Positions 8,982 through 18,051 of a stretch of DNA of 35,114 nucleotides are shown here, piece by piece. A program made the position numbers and the translations under genes. The stretch's first letter is position 1, and every line of letters starts with the position of its first letter. The DNA comes from an uncultured beta proteobacterium. GTDB taxonomy: Bacteria > Pseudomonadota > Gammaproteobacteria > Burkholderiales > Burkholderiaceae_C. The notes below the pieces were generated by a model. That model searched no databases. It worked only from the letters and a program-made list of their open reading frames with translations, and was not told the origin of the DNA. The stretch spans positions 1 through 35,114 of the forward strand of contig CAIQOO010000216.1 in the NCBI GenBank assembly GCA_903873485.1, given 5' to 3'.

Positions 8982-9077
8982 CTCAAATCTTTCGTGTTAT
9001 TGGCTATCTTGCCGCCAGGTTGGCGGTTGGCAGGCTTCACCCGGTCTGATTATTCACCCACCCGGCCTGCTTGTCCA

Positions 9078-12000
9078 TCACCCAAAAGGGTGGTATTTGT
9101 CGAAATCATGCAGCGCAGCCTCTATTTTTTCACGGGCAGCGGCCAGCGCGTCGGGCAAAGTGGCTGCCAGCGACAGACATGGCTGTTGTTGCCCGGCGCG
9201 TGCGGCGGTCTCGATCTGCTGGCACAGTTCGCCCAGCGCCAGGGCGCCAACGGTGCGCGCCGATGATTTGAGCTTGTGCGCCAGCTCGGCGATCTGCCCG
9301 ATGTCGGGCGCAGCCGTGGCGATCTGCTGCACCTGCTGCCGGGCGCCTTGCAAAAATTTTTGCAGCAAACGCTGTTGCGTGGCCGGGTAGTTGCCGACCA
9401 TCTGGCCCAGTGTGCCGACATCCCAGACCGGCCAGCCCGATGGTGGTGCCGCCGGTGTGTCGGGGGCGGCGCGGCCAAGCGGCAGGGGCGGCGCCTGCGG
9501 CATCCATTTGGCCAGCATCGGCGCGAGTTCCTGCAGCCGCAGCGGCTTGGCCAGGCAGTCGTCCATGCCGGCATCCAGGCAGCGTTGCACTTCACCTTGC
9601 ATGGCGCTGGCGGTGACGGCGATGATCGGCAGGCGTACCCCAGCGCCTTCGGCCTGCCGAATCGCGGCGGTCAGGGCAAAGCCGTCCATCTGCGGCATAT
9701 GGCAGTCGGTCAGCAGCAGCGCAAACCGCCCGGACTGCCATTTTTCCAGCGCCACCCGGCCATCTTCAGCCACTTCGGCGGCATAGCCCAGCAGCGTCAA
9801 TTGCTGCTGCAACACGTCGCGGTTGGTTTCGTTGTCTTCGGCCACCAAGATCCACGGCCCGCAACCGGCGGCTGGCACGGCACTGGCGGTCAGGCTGATT
9901 CTTGGGCGTTTTCGCCGCTCGATGCGGCGCTCGCCTGCCGGTTTGGCCGGTGCCGGCTGCAGCGGCAGCGTCAGGGTGAATTCGGATCCCTGCCCAAGCC
10001 TGCTGCCCACGCTGATCTGTCCGCCCATCAGGGTAGCCAGCCGCTGGCAGATGGACAGGCCCAGGCCAGTGCCGCCAAACTCGCGCGAGGTGCTGGCATC
10101 GGCCTGGGTAAAGGGCTGAAACAAGCGCGCCAGCACCGCCTCGCTGATGCCAATGCCGTTGTCAATTACCCGCAGTTGCAAGCCCGGAGCACCTCCCGCA
10201 AGCAGCACCGGCTCCAGCCGCAATTGCACCCGCCCGGGCGCGTCCGGCTTGCCGGGGGTGAACTTGATGGCGTTGCCCACCAGGTTGAGCAGCACCTGGC
10301 GCAAACGGGTCGGGTCCGAAAAAACCCAGGTCGGCAGCTCTGGCGCCACCCAGACTTCCAGCGCAATGGAGCGGTTCTGGGCGGTGCTGTCCATCAGTTG
10401 CAGCACATCTTGCACCAGCTCGGGCAGCGACACCGCAATATGTTCCACCGCCAGCTTGCCGGCCTCGATCTTGAAATAGTCCAGGATGTCGTTGAGAATT
10501 TGCAGCAGCACCAGCGACGACTGATGAATGGTGCCAAGCATGCGCTGCTGCTCGGACGTGAGCACGGTGCGCTGCAAGACATCGACCATGCCCACCACCC
10601 CGTTCATCGGGGTGCGAATCTCGTGGCTCATATTGGCCAGAAATTCCGATTTGGCCCGGTTGGCGGCATGGGCGGCAGCTTCGGCACGCTTGAGGTCGGT
10701 GATGTCGTCAAATGACATGACCCGGCCAATCACCTCTGTACCAACCCGTTGCGGTTGTGAAATGCGCCGGAAGATGTGTCCGTCGGCCAGCTCCAGGATG
10801 TCGTCACTGGATGCCTGCGGGTTGCTGTAAATGGCCTTGATGCGCGTCAGATACTGCTCGGGCTGGCGCATCTGGGCGGCGGCAAAAGCCAGCATCTGCG
10901 CGTGGCGGTCGGCCCCCAGCAATTCTGCCGGTATCTGCCAGAGTTCAACAAAGCGGCGGTTCCACAGCACGATCTGCCCTTGGCTGTTCACCGCCAGCAC
11001 GCCCGATGCAGTCGATTCAAGGGTGGCGTTGAGCAGCGACAGCGAGGCGGTCAGTGCCTGCTGGTCGGCTTTGCCTTGGCTGATGTTGCGCGCCAGCCCG
11101 ACAAAACTGACCTGTCCGGTGCTTTCGTCGTTGAGCCGCACACCGTTGGCGCTGCACCACAGGTAGCGGCCGTCCTTGCAAAGTGACCGGTATTCAAGCC
11201 CATTTTGTCGGGTGCCCGACTCAAACACCTGCTTGATGCTGGCCAGGCAGCCAGCCTGATCGTCCGGGTGCACAAAACGGGTGAATGGCTGGTTTAGCAC
11301 ATCGCCCAGATCATGGCCAAATTCTGCGCTCCATTGCGGCGATACATAGTCGAGGCTGCCCTCGGGCGTCAGCGTGAACAGCACGTCGCTGAGGTTTTCA
11401 AGCAAGGAGCGGTAGCGCTGGCGGCTGCTGCGCAGCGCGTCTTCCATCTGCTTGCGCACGGTGATGTCACTGACCGTGCCTTCAAAGCCCGTCACCGCAC
11501 CCGATTCATCCCGCAGGACGGCGCCGTTGGTGTTGAACCAGTGCCAACTGCCGTCCTGGTGCTGGGTGCGGTGCTCCAGACCTTGCAGTGGTTCCCCGGT
11601 TGCCAGCACCTGCTGCATTGCCGCCAGACAGGCAGCCCGATCATCCGGGTGGATGATGTCCGTAAATGGGTGTCCCATGACCTGTTCCGGCGGATGCCCC
11701 ATCAACAGAAACCAGCCGGGCGACACAAAGGTAAAGACGCCTGCGGCATTGAGCGTGTAAATGATGTCGTGGCTGTTGTCGATCAGCCGCCGGTAGCGGG
11801 CTTCGCTGGCTTGCAAGGCATCGACCACCTGCTGCAAATGCTCGGTCTTGTTCCGCACCATTTGCTCCAGTTCCAGGCGGTAGGTCTGGAGTTCAAGCTC
11901 GCTGGCCTTGCGTGCCGTGATGTCTGAGACAATGCCGACCAGATAAGGCTGCCCGTCGCGCCAGACGGTGCGGCTTCTGACATGAGCATGGCGCAGGCTG

Positions 12001-13823
12001 CCGTCCTTGTGCCGGTGCAGCGTTTCAAAACTCGATGATTCGGCGGTCAACATGGCCGCCACACCGGCCCGGGTGGCATCGGCATCAAACTCGCCCTGAA
12101 TGTCGGCCAGCGTCAACTGGGCAAACTCGTCGCGGCTGTAGCCCAGGTCAGAGCAAGCGGCATCATTGAACTCGACATAGGCCAGTGTGCTGGCATCAAT
12201 CATCACCATGCCATCAACCGCCTGGGTCACGATGCAGCGGTAAATCTCTTCGCGCTGGGCCAGTTCAGCTTGCGCGAGCGCCACTTTTTTGCTCAGCGCA
12301 TTGGCACTCTGTAGGGCCAGGCGGGCGGCGAATTCGCTGTCGCGCAAACCCATTTCGGCAAGCTTGCGCTCGGTGATGTCCAAAATGGTGCCACGCAGCA
12401 ACAGCGGCGCGCCGTTGTCATCAAAGCTCACTTCACCCAGCGCCGAGACCCAGCGCGCCTGCCCGTCGGCCGGGCGGATCAGCTTGTAGTCTTTGCTGAA
12501 CTTGCCGTCGCCGGCTACCACCTGCTGGTAATAGTTGCGCAGTTCGTCCTGGCTTTCCGGTGCCACCAGGCCGATCCAGTTGTCAATGGTCTTGGCAAAC
12601 GAGTCATCAATGCCAAATATCTGGTCCAGGATGGCCGAGCCTTGCCACAGGCCGGTGCGAATGTCGGTGACATAGGTGCCCACCCGGCCGATGCGCTGGG
12701 CTTCGTGCATCGCCTTGGCACTTTCGCGCATTGCCTGCCCGGTCTTGGCCTGCTCGGCGGCGCGCTCCTGGGCCTGTGCCTGATCAAGTATTTTTTGCGT
12801 CAGGAGGTGGCGCCGGCGCAGCATCAGGCTGACCAGCGCGGTGGCAATCGCCAGCACCGTGCCCAGCAGCACGCCAACTGCCGCCAGCAGTTGCGGCTTT
12901 TGCGCCACAGCGGGCGAACCAAAACCCGGCAGTGCATGAAACACCAGCGTCCAGGTACGGCCACCAAACATCAGTGGCAAGACGCTTTGAAGACCCGGCG
13001 TCCGGGTCAATGGCTGGCCCGGCGCCGAGTCAAACAGCAGATGCGCAGGGGTTTGGCTGCCGCCGTCAAAAACCGCCAGATGCAGGGTGTCGAGACCTTG
13101 CGGCAGTGCGTGCCGCAAAAAATCGGCGGCGCGAAACGACGCATCAATCCAGCCCAGCAGATGGGTCTGGCGCAAGGCGGGGGTGTCAAGCGCTGCGCCA
13201 ACACGGTAAATCGGCTGGAACATGACAAAACTTGGAACCGTCTTGCCGACATCCTGGCGCAGTGTCAGCAGGCCAGAGATCGACTGGGCAGCGCTGTGTT
13301 GGGCCTGCTCCATGGCGGCGCGGGCCGGCCCGACACTGAAGACATCAAAGCCCAGCGCCAGGCGGTTGTCGGCAGCAGGCGGCTCGATATAGACAATCGG
13401 TGCATAGACCGCGCGCGGCCCGACCGGGCTGACCTGGTAATCGGCCAAGCCGTCATGACGCACGCTGGTCTGGTGCTGCGCCAGCTTGCTGGCCGGGACC
13501 TTTTCAACATAGGCCATTGACGCAAACTTGTAGTCCCCCTGGTTCAGGCCCAGGGTCGCATAAAAGTTGCGAAAGTCTGCGCGCGTCACCCGCGACGACG
13601 CATTGAACAGCCCGGCAAAGCTCTTCAATACCAGCGCGTGTGCCGCCAGATCAAGCTCAATGTGGCGCTGGAGATTTGCTGTCTGGTGTGCAAAGTCGGC
13701 CTGCAGTTGGCGTGCCGCAGCCAGGCTGGCGTGCTGCCACAGCACCGCCGTCAAAGCCATGCAGGCGACCCAGACCAGCAGCGCAACGCCGCCAGGCCCG
13801 AAGCCGGGCCGATGCCAGCGCAT
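9078..13823 (-). CDS. CHASE-domain hybrid histidine kinase with five PAS domains, receiver and HPt
   Basis: The 1581-residue membrane-bound phosphorelay sensor has a transmembrane helix at about 11-31, a periplasmic CHASE domain at about 70-290, and a second helix at 311-337 ending in RRR. Five PAS domains follow, at about 370-485, 524-641, 674-791, 801-921 and 928-1048, several with PAS_3-type HPDD and HxDGS/HKDGS motifs. HisKA carries H1067 (MSHEIRTP) and HATPase lies at 1165-1295 (VGNAIKF, DNGIGI, GGTGLGLS). A receiver has D1373 (LLTDCHMP), and an HPt domain at 1474-1571 has H1516 in AHKLKSS. A complete His-Asp-His relay is therefore on one chain, and a further Asp is needed downstream. 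The two flanking receivers (D64 and D60 proteins) are natural candidates. The ATG lies 3 bases after the stop of the upstream receiver gene, indicating tight coupling. CHASE domains sense small extracellular molecules; the ligand is unknown. Confidence 0.9.
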   Translation of the reverse strand: MRWHRPGFGPGGVALLVWVACMALTAVLWQHASLAAARQLQADFAHQTANLQRHIELDLAAHALVLKSFAGLFNASSRVTRADFRNFYATLGLNQGDYKFASMAYVEKVPASKLAQHQTSVRHDGLADYQVSPVGPRAVYAPIVYIEPPAADNRLALGFDVFSVGPARAAMEQAQHSAAQSISGLLTLRQDVGKTVPSFVMFQPIYRVGAALDTPALRQTHLLGWIDASFRAADFLRHALPQGLDTLHLAVFDGGSQTPAHLLFDSAPGQPLTRTPGLQSVLPLMFGGRTWTLVFHALPGFGSPAVAQKPQLLAAVGVLLGTVLAIATALVSLMLRRRHLLTQKILDQAQAQERAAEQAKTGQAMRESAKAMHEAQRIGRVGTYVTDIRTGLWQGSAILDQIFGIDDSFAKTIDNWIGLVAPESQDELRNYYQQVVAGDGKFSKDYKLIRPADGQARWVSALGEVSFDDNGAPLLLRGTILDITERKLAEMGLRDSEFAARLALQSANALSKKVALAQAELAQREEIYRCIVTQAVDGMVMIDASTLAYVEFNDAACSDLGYSRDEFAQLTLADIQGEFDADATRAGVAAMLTAESSSFETLHRHKDGSLRHAHVRSRTVWRDGQPYLVGIVSDITARKASELELQTYRLELEQMVRNKTEHLQQVVDALQASEARYRRLIDNSHDIIYTLNAAGVFTFVSPGWFLLMGHPPEQVMGHPFTDIIHPDDRAACLAAMQQVLATGEPLQGLEHRTQHQDGSWHWFNTNGAVLRDESGAVTGFEGTVSDITVRKQMEDALRSSRQRYRSLLENLSDVLFTLTPEGSLDYVSPQWSAEFGHDLGDVLNQPFTRFVHPDDQAGCLASIKQVFESGTRQNGLEYRSLCKDGRYLWCSANGVRLNDESTGQVSFVGLARNISQGKADQQALTASLSLLNATLESTASGVLAVNSQGQIVLWNRRFVELWQIPAELLGADRHAQMLAFAAAQMRQPEQYLTRIKAIYSNPQASSDDILELADGHIFRRISQPQRVGTEVIGRVMSFDDITDLKRAEAAAHAANRAKSEFLANMSHEIRTPMNGVVGMVDVLQRTVLTSEQQRMLGTIHQSSLVLLQILNDILDYFKIEAGKLAVEHIAVSLPELVQDVLQLMDSTAQNRSIALEVWVAPELPTWVFSDPTRLRQVLLNLVGNAIKFTPGKPDAPGRVQLRLEPVLLAGGAPGLQLRVIDNGIGISEAVLARLFQPFTQADASTSREFGGTGLGLSICQRLATLMGGQISVGSRLGQGSEFTLTLPLQPAPAKPAGERRIERRKRPRISLTASAVPAAGCGPWILVAEDNETNRDVLQQQLTLLGYAAEVAEDGRVALEKWQSGRFALLLTDCHMPQMDGFALTAAIRQAEGAGVRLPIIAVTASAMQGEVQRCLDAGMDDCLAKPLRLQELAPMLAKWMPQAPPLPLGRAAPDTPAAPPSGWPVWDVGTLGQMVGNYPATQQRLLQKFLQGARQQVQQIATAAPDIGQIAELAHKLKSSARTVGALALGELCQQIETAARAGQQQPCLSLAATLPDALAAAREKIEAALHDFDKYHPFG

Positions 13824-13826
13824 CGG

Positions 13827-14228
13827 TTAACTGCCCGTCAATTGGCGGCGCTGCCTGGCCTGTATCAGGGACTTGCACATGATGTTGGCCGACACCGGCT
13901 TGATGCAAAAACCGTCCACCCGGTGATCCATGGATTTGGTGAAATCAGCGGGCAGGCGGGACCCGGTGACCATGATCACTACCACCTGCGGCAATATCCG
14001 GCGCAGTTGCGCCAGCAGTTCCCAGCCGTCAACGCCGGGCATGTAGATGTCAAGCAAGACAAAATCCGGCCGGTGCTGTTTGGCCAGACGGCAGGCCGAT
14101 TCGCCGTCCTCGGCGATATGGATATGACTGCCACCCATGCTGGTCAAGACGCTGGCCATCACCTCCTGTGAAAAGTCGTCGTCATCAACGATCAGGTAGC
14201 TGAAGTTTTTGATGTCTGCTTCTGTCAT
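13827..14228 (-). CDS. Single-domain response regulator (CheY-like)
   Basis: The 133-residue receiver has an acidic cluster in LIVDDDDFS, phospho-acceptor D60 in VLLDIYMPGVDG, Thr88 in MVTGS and K110 in CIKP. There is no output domain. The open frame extends to an ATG at 14258, but AAAGGGA lies five bases before the ATG at 14228, and the ten extra residues do not resemble a receiver, so 14228 was chosen. The stop is three bases before the start of the CHASE hybrid kinase, so the two are almost certainly one transcript and probably one pathway. It may be the terminal acceptor of the HPt phosphate. Confidence 0.87.
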   Translation of the reverse strand: MTEADIKNFSYLIVDDDDFSQEVMASVLTSMGGSHIHIAEDGESACRLAKQHRPDFVLLDIYMPGVDGWELLAQLRRILPQVVVIMVTGSRLPADFTKSMDHRVDGFCIKPVSANIMCKSLIQARQRRQLTGS

Positions 14229-14361
14229 GTTGTCCCTTTTAGCGTGTTCAAATTTCAATTGAGCATACCAAGCCCGCAGGCGGGCAAGGCGTTTTTCTAG
14301 AAACCAGGGCGGCAGGCCCGGGTCGTGCGGGCATCACGCCAAGTGTGTTTTATATGCCAAA

Positions 14362-14416
14362 TCAGCCTCCAGCCCTTGTCCCATAAGCGCTGGCAGCTAT
14401 ATTTAACATAGCTAAA
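14362..14416 (-). repeat. Dispersed hairpin repeat, copy B
   Basis: On the minus strand this starts at the chemotaxis-protein stop codon (TAG at 14414-14412) and reads TAGCTATGTTAAATATAGCT, then GCCAGCGCTTATGGGACAAG and GGCTGGAGGC. It folds as CCAGC-g-CTT, loop, AAG-g-GCTGG. It could lower read-through from the chemotaxis gene into the receiver-kinase operon, but no T-run follows directly. The rest of the 14259-14411 spacer holds a second inverted repeat, GCCCGC-AG-GCGGGC (near 14275-14288), with no evident promoter. Confidence 0.75.
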
Positions 14417-16157
14417 AAGTTTCCCATCCGGCATCGCTGTTGGCCGCAGTCGGCTGGGCTTGCGGTTTGGCTGCCGACAGGGGTGTCACTGCGGTGCCAG
14501 CGGCTTTTTTGCCTCGGGCCGCCGCACCGCTGGGCACGCCGGCGGCACGGCGCTCGACTCCCTTGAAGTTGCCGGCCTTGGGCGGGTGGGCGCGCACCTG
14601 CGCCGCAGGCAGGGCCGTCAGACGGTCATGGCTGGCCGGGCTCAGCTTGAAAACAGCCACGGTCTGCACCAGATCATCGGCCCGGGTTTTGAGACTGCCA
14701 GCGGCGGCCGCCATTTCTTGCACCAGCGTGGCATTTTGCTGGGTCACCTGGTCCATCAGGGTCACCGCCTCGCCCACTTGCGAGACGCCCAGACTTTGCT
14801 CGTCGCTGGCGCTGCTGATATGCCCCATGATGTCGGTGACCTGGCGAATCGAGGACACCACCTCGTTCATGGTGATGCCGGCCTGATCCACCAGGGCGCT
14901 GCCCCGTTCGACCCGATCAACACTGGCGTTGATCAACACCTTGATTTCCTTGGCCGCCTCGGCACTGCGCCCGGCCAGCGAGCGGACCTCAGACGCCACC
15001 ACGGCAAAGCCGCGGCCCTGCTCGCCGGCACGAGCGGCTTCGACTGCCGCATTGAGGGCCAGGATGTTGGTCTGGAAGGCAATGCCATCAATCACGCTGA
15101 TGATGTCGCTGATCTTGCGGGAGGCTTCGTTGATGCCCTTCATGGTATCGACCACCTGCGCTACCACTTCGCCGCCTTGCACTGCCACCGTGCTGGCTTT
15201 CATGGCCAACTGGTTGGCCTGGCGGGCCGAGTCGGCATTTTGCTTGACGGTGCTGCTGAGCTGTTCCATTGACGCGGCAGTTTCTTCCAGCGAACTGGCC
15301 TGGCTTTCGGTGCGGGCCGACAGGTCGTTGTCGCCCTGGGCGATTTCGGCGCTGGCGATGGCGATGCCGGCCGCCGAATCCCGGACCTGGCTGACCAGTT
15401 TCTGCAAGGCGGCATCCATTTGCAGCATGACACCCATCAGGCTATTGGGCCCGCCGGTGTTGGTCATGCTGACGCTCAGGTCGCCTTGCGCAATGGCAGA
15501 CAGCGCGGCACGGGCATCGGCCGGGTCGCCGCCCAGCTCTTTTTTCAAGGTGATTTGCATCCGGATGCTCAAAATGATCGCCAGCAGCGCGGCAAAGATT
15601 GCAATTCCCGCAGAAACGCCAACCGCCGCGTTGGCGGTGCCGATGGCCGTCTGGTGGGCGCTGACGGCGCCCTTGCCGGCGGCTTCACCGAGCTTCAACA
15701 GTTCGGCCTTGAGTTGGCGCCAGGCCGGGGTTTCTTCGGCATTGAGCACGGCCACCGCATCGCCATTGCTGGCCACCAGCGCCAGCGCTTTTTCTTGTGC
15801 CCGGGCTTGCTGGCTGCGCAACGGCGGCAACTGTTCCAGCGCTGCCTGCAAAGCGGTTCCCTGGGCGCTTTGCCGGGTGCGCTCGAACGCCTTGTCGTAG
15901 TTGGCCTGCGCCGCTTTCAGGTTGTCATGGGCTTTCGGGTTTTTCGGGTCAAGCACGATGTTGCGCAGGGCTTGTCCCATTTGCAGACCCTGCGCATACA
16001 TATCCGCCAGGCCGCGCTCAATCGCCTGCTCGGTCATGATGTAGCGGTCAAACTCGCGCTGGCTGTGCACTAGGGCAGCGATGCTGCCGATCAAGCCGAT
16101 AACAAACAAGATGGCCGGAATGGCCGAAAAAACCGCGATTCTGGAACTGAACTTCAT
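14412..16157 (-). CDS. Methyl-accepting chemotaxis protein, 4HB-type, with CheR-docking tail
   Basis: The 581-residue transmembrane chemoreceptor has helix 1 at about 7-28, a periplasmic four-helix-bundle-like domain at about 35-180 and helix 2 near 187-210 (ending [11 protein letters not shown]). A HAMP region follows ([14 protein letters not shown]), then a long coiled-coil signalling domain with the hairpin tip around [20 protein letters not shown]. The last five residues, GWETF, match the xWxxF pentapeptide that tethers CheR/CheB in Tar/Tsr-type receptors. The linker before it is Ala/Pro/Lys-rich, as such tethers are. The open frame can begin at a GTG at 16172, but ATG 16157 ([11 protein letters not shown]) gives the usual N-terminus next to the first helix and is preferred. 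No che genes are in the window. It is divergent from the trp leader. Confidence 0.9.
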   Translation of the reverse strand: MKFSSRIAVFSAIPAILFVIGLIGSIAALVHSQREFDRYIMTEQAIERGLADMYAQGLQMGQALRNIVLDPKNPKAHDNLKAAQANYDKAFERTRQSAQGTALQAALEQLPPLRSQQARAQEKALALVASNGDAVAVLNAEETPAWRQLKAELLKLGEAAGKGAVSAHQTAIGTANAAVGVSAGIAIFAALLAIILSIRMQITLKKELGGDPADARAALSAIAQGDLSVSMTNTGGPNSLMGVMLQMDAALQKLVSQVRDSAAGIAIASAEIAQGDNDLSARTESQASSLEETAASMEQLSSTVKQNADSARQANQLAMKASTVAVQGGEVVAQVVDTMKGINEASRKISDIISVIDGIAFQTNILALNAAVEAARAGEQGRGFAVVASEVRSLAGRSAEAAKEIKVLINASVDRVERGSALVDQAGITMNEVVSSIRQVTDIMGHISSASDEQSLGVSQVGEAVTLMDQVTQQNATLVQEMAAAAGSLKTRADDLVQTVAVFKLSPASHDRLTALPAAQVRAHPPKAGNFKGVERRAAGVPSGAAARGKKAAGTAVTPLSAAKPQAQPTAANSDAGWETF

Positions 16158-16217
16158 GGCATGCCGATCCACTGTCGATGAAAAGCTGCATCATGCAACA
16201 TTTCTTGGCGCCGGTTT

Positions 16218-16244
16218 TTGACCTTGGTCATGTTTTGCTACACT
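16218..16244 (+). promoter_or_regulatory. Predicted promoter of the trp leader operon with overlapping palindrome
   Basis: TTGACC at 16218-16223 matches five of six -35 bases. TACACT at 16239-16244 is a -10 box preceded by TG at 16236-16237, giving an extended -10 form. The spacer is 15 bases, short but tolerated with an extended -10. Counting the last -10 base as -7 puts +1 at 16251, exactly the A of the leader-peptide ATG. The inverted repeat TGACC-TT-GGTCA (16219-16230) overlaps the -35 box and could be an operator; no regulator is identified. Confidence 0.6.
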
Positions 16245-16250
16245 GATTTG

Positions 16251-16358
16251 ATGTTTTTTCACCGCATCATCAATTTTTCAGGTAGCAGCGACCGGGGAGC
16301 CTGGCCCTGGTGGCGCCGGCCTGTCTTGCCTGCGCGCGCTGCCCTGCCGATTGCCTGA
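16251..16358 (+). CDS. trpL: trp operon leader peptide (Trp-rich)
   Basis: This 35-codon ORF has Trp codons at positions 18, 20 and 21 (TGG CCC TGG TGG, 16302-16313), giving the run W-P-W-W. It lies 155 bp before trpE. Only about one codon in 60-100 is usually Trp, so three in four codons directly before trpE is the classic signature of an attenuation leader. No Shine-Dalgarno sequence precedes the ATG, and the predicted +1 falls on it, so translation is probably leaderless, as known for trpL of Sinorhizobium meliloti. Low charged tRNA-Trp would stall the ribosome here and change the folding of the RNA at 16359-16500. The peptide has no other recognisable feature. The role is inferred from position, codons and downstream hairpins. 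Confidence 0.8.
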   Translation: MFFHRIINFSGSSDRGAWPWWRRPVLPARAALPIA

Positions 16359-16369
16359 TACCGGGCGCG

Positions 16370-16476
16370 TTGGCGCAGTCCAGCCCGCTGCGCTGTCAAC
16401 TGGCACCGAACCGGTTTTTTGCCTGGTTGAGCGCATTCCTTCTTTTTCTGAGCGTTGCCGCAGACCGGCAAACCAG
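16370..16476 (+). promoter_or_regulatory. trp attenuator: spacer hairpin and antiterminator
   Basis: A stable hairpin is formed by GCGCAG (16373-16378) and CTGCGC (16388-16393). An antiterminator can form between 16409-16428 (CCGGTTTTTTGCCTGGTT core) and 16462-16476 (ACCGGCAAACCAG core), with GCC/GGT and TTT pairs and a bulged T. This uses the left arm of the downstream terminator, so the two folds are exclusive. ACCGG at 16291-16295 (just before the Trp codons) and at 16360-16364 (just after the leader stop) can both pair with CCGGT at 16411-16415 and block the antiterminator. Which one does so was not resolved by hand. Confidence 0.6.
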
Positions 16477-16497
16477 AAACCTGACCGGTTTTTTTTT
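16462..16497 (+). terminator. trp attenuator terminator
   Basis: ACCGG (16464-16468) pairs with CCGGT (16485-16489), with an inner CAG (16474-16476)/CTG (16481-16483) stem closing an AAAC loop. A run of nine T (16489-16497) follows. It ends 15 bases before the trpE ATG. A terminator directly before a biosynthetic gene on the same strand is what attenuation requires. Confidence 0.75.
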
Positions 16498-16512
16498 AGG
16501 CATTGTTTTGTG

Positions 16513-18051
16513 ATGACTGAAACTCAATTTTTGGCACTTCAGGCGCAGGGGTTTAACCGCATTCCCCTGACGGCTCAAGCGTTTGCCGATCTGGAAACGC
16601 CGCTTTCCCTGTACCTCAAGCTCGCCCGCATGGCCGGCCAGACCGAGCCTGCACCCTGCAGCTTTTTGCTCGAATCGGTGGTCGGTGGCGAGCGCTTTGG
16701 CCGCTACAGCTTTATTGGCTTGCCCGCGCGCACCCTGCTGCGCGCCAGTGGTTTTGGGCCGCAGGCACACACCGAGGTGGTCACTGACGGCGTGGTAGTG
16801 GAGCGCTCAGCGCAAAACCCGCTGGACTTCATTGCCGCTTACCAGCAGCGTTTCAAGGTCGCGCTGCAGCCTGGCATGCCACGTTTTTGCGGCGGTCTGG
16901 CGGGTTATTTTGGCTACGACGCGGTGCGTTACATCGAGAAAAAGCTGGCCGCCAGTTGCCCGCCGGACGAACTTGGAACCCCCGACATTTTGCTGTTGCA
17001 GTGCGAAGAGCTGGCGGTGATTGACAACCTGTCGGGCAAGCTGCACCTGATGGTGTATGTGGATCCGGCGCTGCCACAGGCTTATGCCAGCGGGCAGACG
17101 CGCCTGGCCGAGCTGAAAGCACGCCTGGCGCAAGCGGTGGTGGCACCGGATGTCAGACCCAGCCCGGGCCATGCCGCGCAACGCGACTTTGCCAAAGCCG
17201 ACTACCTCGCTGCCGTAGCGCGCGCCAAGGCGTTGATCGTCGGTGGCGACTTCATGCAGGTGCAGGTCGGCCAGCGCATCAAAAAGCGCTACACCGAGTC
17301 GCCCCTGAGCCTGTACCGGGCGCTGCGTTCGCTGAATCCGTCGCCCTACATGTACTACTACAACTTCAGCGGCGCGGTGGCAGGCAATGCGGACTTTCAT
17401 GTGGTTGGCGCCAGCCCGGAAATTCTGGTGCGCCAAGAGCAGGTGCAGCAAGACGGCCAGACGGCGCAAAAAATCACCATCCGTCCGCTGGCCGGCACCC
17501 GTCGGCGCGGGGCCACGCCCGAACTCGACAAGGCGGCCGAAGTCGAGCTGATCAACGACCCCAAGGAGCGTGCCGAACACGTCATGCTGATTGATCTGGC
17601 GCGCAACGACATTGGCCGCATTGCCCAAATTGGCAGCGTCAAGGTGACCGACGCGTTTTGTGTCGAGCGTTACAGCCATGTGATGCACATCGTCAGCAAT
17701 GTCGAAGGCTTGCTGCAAGGCGGCATGACCAGCATGGACGTGCTGCGGGCCACTTTTCCGGCCGGCACCCTGACCGGCGCGCCCAAAGTGCATGCGATGG
17801 AGCTGATTGACCAACTGGAGCCGACCAAACGCGGCATTTACGGCGGTGCCTGCGGCTACCTGAGTTATGCCGGCGACATGGATGTAGCAATTGCGATCCG
17901 CACCGGCATCATCAAGGACCAGGTGTTGTATGTGCAGGCGGCCGCCGGCATCGTCGCCGACTCGGTGCCGGAACTGGAGTGGCAAGAAACCGAGGCCAAG
18001 GCGCAGGCGCTGCTGCGTGCGGCGGAACTGGTCGAGGAGGGACTGGAATGA
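16513..18051 (+). CDS. trpE: Anthranilate synthase component I
   Basis: The 512-residue enzyme converts chorismate plus ammonia or glutamine to anthranilate, the first committed step of tryptophan synthesis, together with TrpG. The N-terminal part carries the LLES motif (52-55), the tryptophan feedback site. The chorismate-binding domain has SPEILVR, TRRRG, the stretch around [31 protein letters not shown] and AGIVADS. Length is normal for betaproteobacterial TrpE. The frame is open back to 16351, but the family N-terminus MTETQF begins at ATG 16513. Ribosome binding is weak (AGG 12 bases upstream, next to the terminator T-run). The stop overlaps the trpG start (ATGA). It is predicted to be controlled by Trp attenuation through the leader at 16251-16497, and allosterically by Trp. 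Confidence 0.96.
   Translation: MTETQFLALQAQGFNRIPLTAQAFADLETPLSLYLKLARMAGQTEPAPCSFLLESVVGGERFGRYSFIGLPARTLLRASGFGPQAHTEVVTDGVVVERSAQNPLDFIAAYQQRFKVALQPGMPRFCGGLAGYFGYDAVRYIEKKLAASCPPDELGTPDILLLQCEELAVIDNLSGKLHLMVYVDPALPQAYASGQTRLAELKARLAQAVVAPDVRPSPGHAAQRDFAKADYLAAVARAKALIVGGDFMQVQVGQRIKKRYTESPLSLYRALRSLNPSPYMYYYNFSGAVAGNADFHVVGASPEILVRQEQVQQDGQTAQKITIRPLAGTRRRGATPELDKAAEVELINDPKERAEHVMLIDLARNDIGRIAQIGSVKVTDAFCVERYSHVMHIVSNVEGLLQGGMTSMDVLRATFPAGTLTGAPKVHAMELIDQLEPTKRGIYGGACGYLSYAGDMDVAIAIRTGIIKDQVLYVQAAAGIVADSVPELEWQETEAKAQALLRAAELVEEGLE

Noticed and set aside
9063..9100. CACCC-TTTT-GGGTG hairpin at the end of the CHASE kinase as a terminator
   Set aside because: It lies within the last codons and is not followed by a T-run. 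The downstream receiver gene is probably co-transcribed.
14270..14300. GCCCGC-AG-GCGGGC hairpin as a terminator
   Set aside because: The T-run lies on the plus-strand side only, where no gene is being transcribed. On the minus strand no T-run follows.
16310..16513. 67-codon frame starting at a GTG over the Trp codons, its stop overlapping the trpE ATG
   Set aside because: It runs through the attenuator hairpins and T-run, has no ribosome site, and its composition follows RNA structure. The overlapping leader ORF with Trp codons explains the region better.
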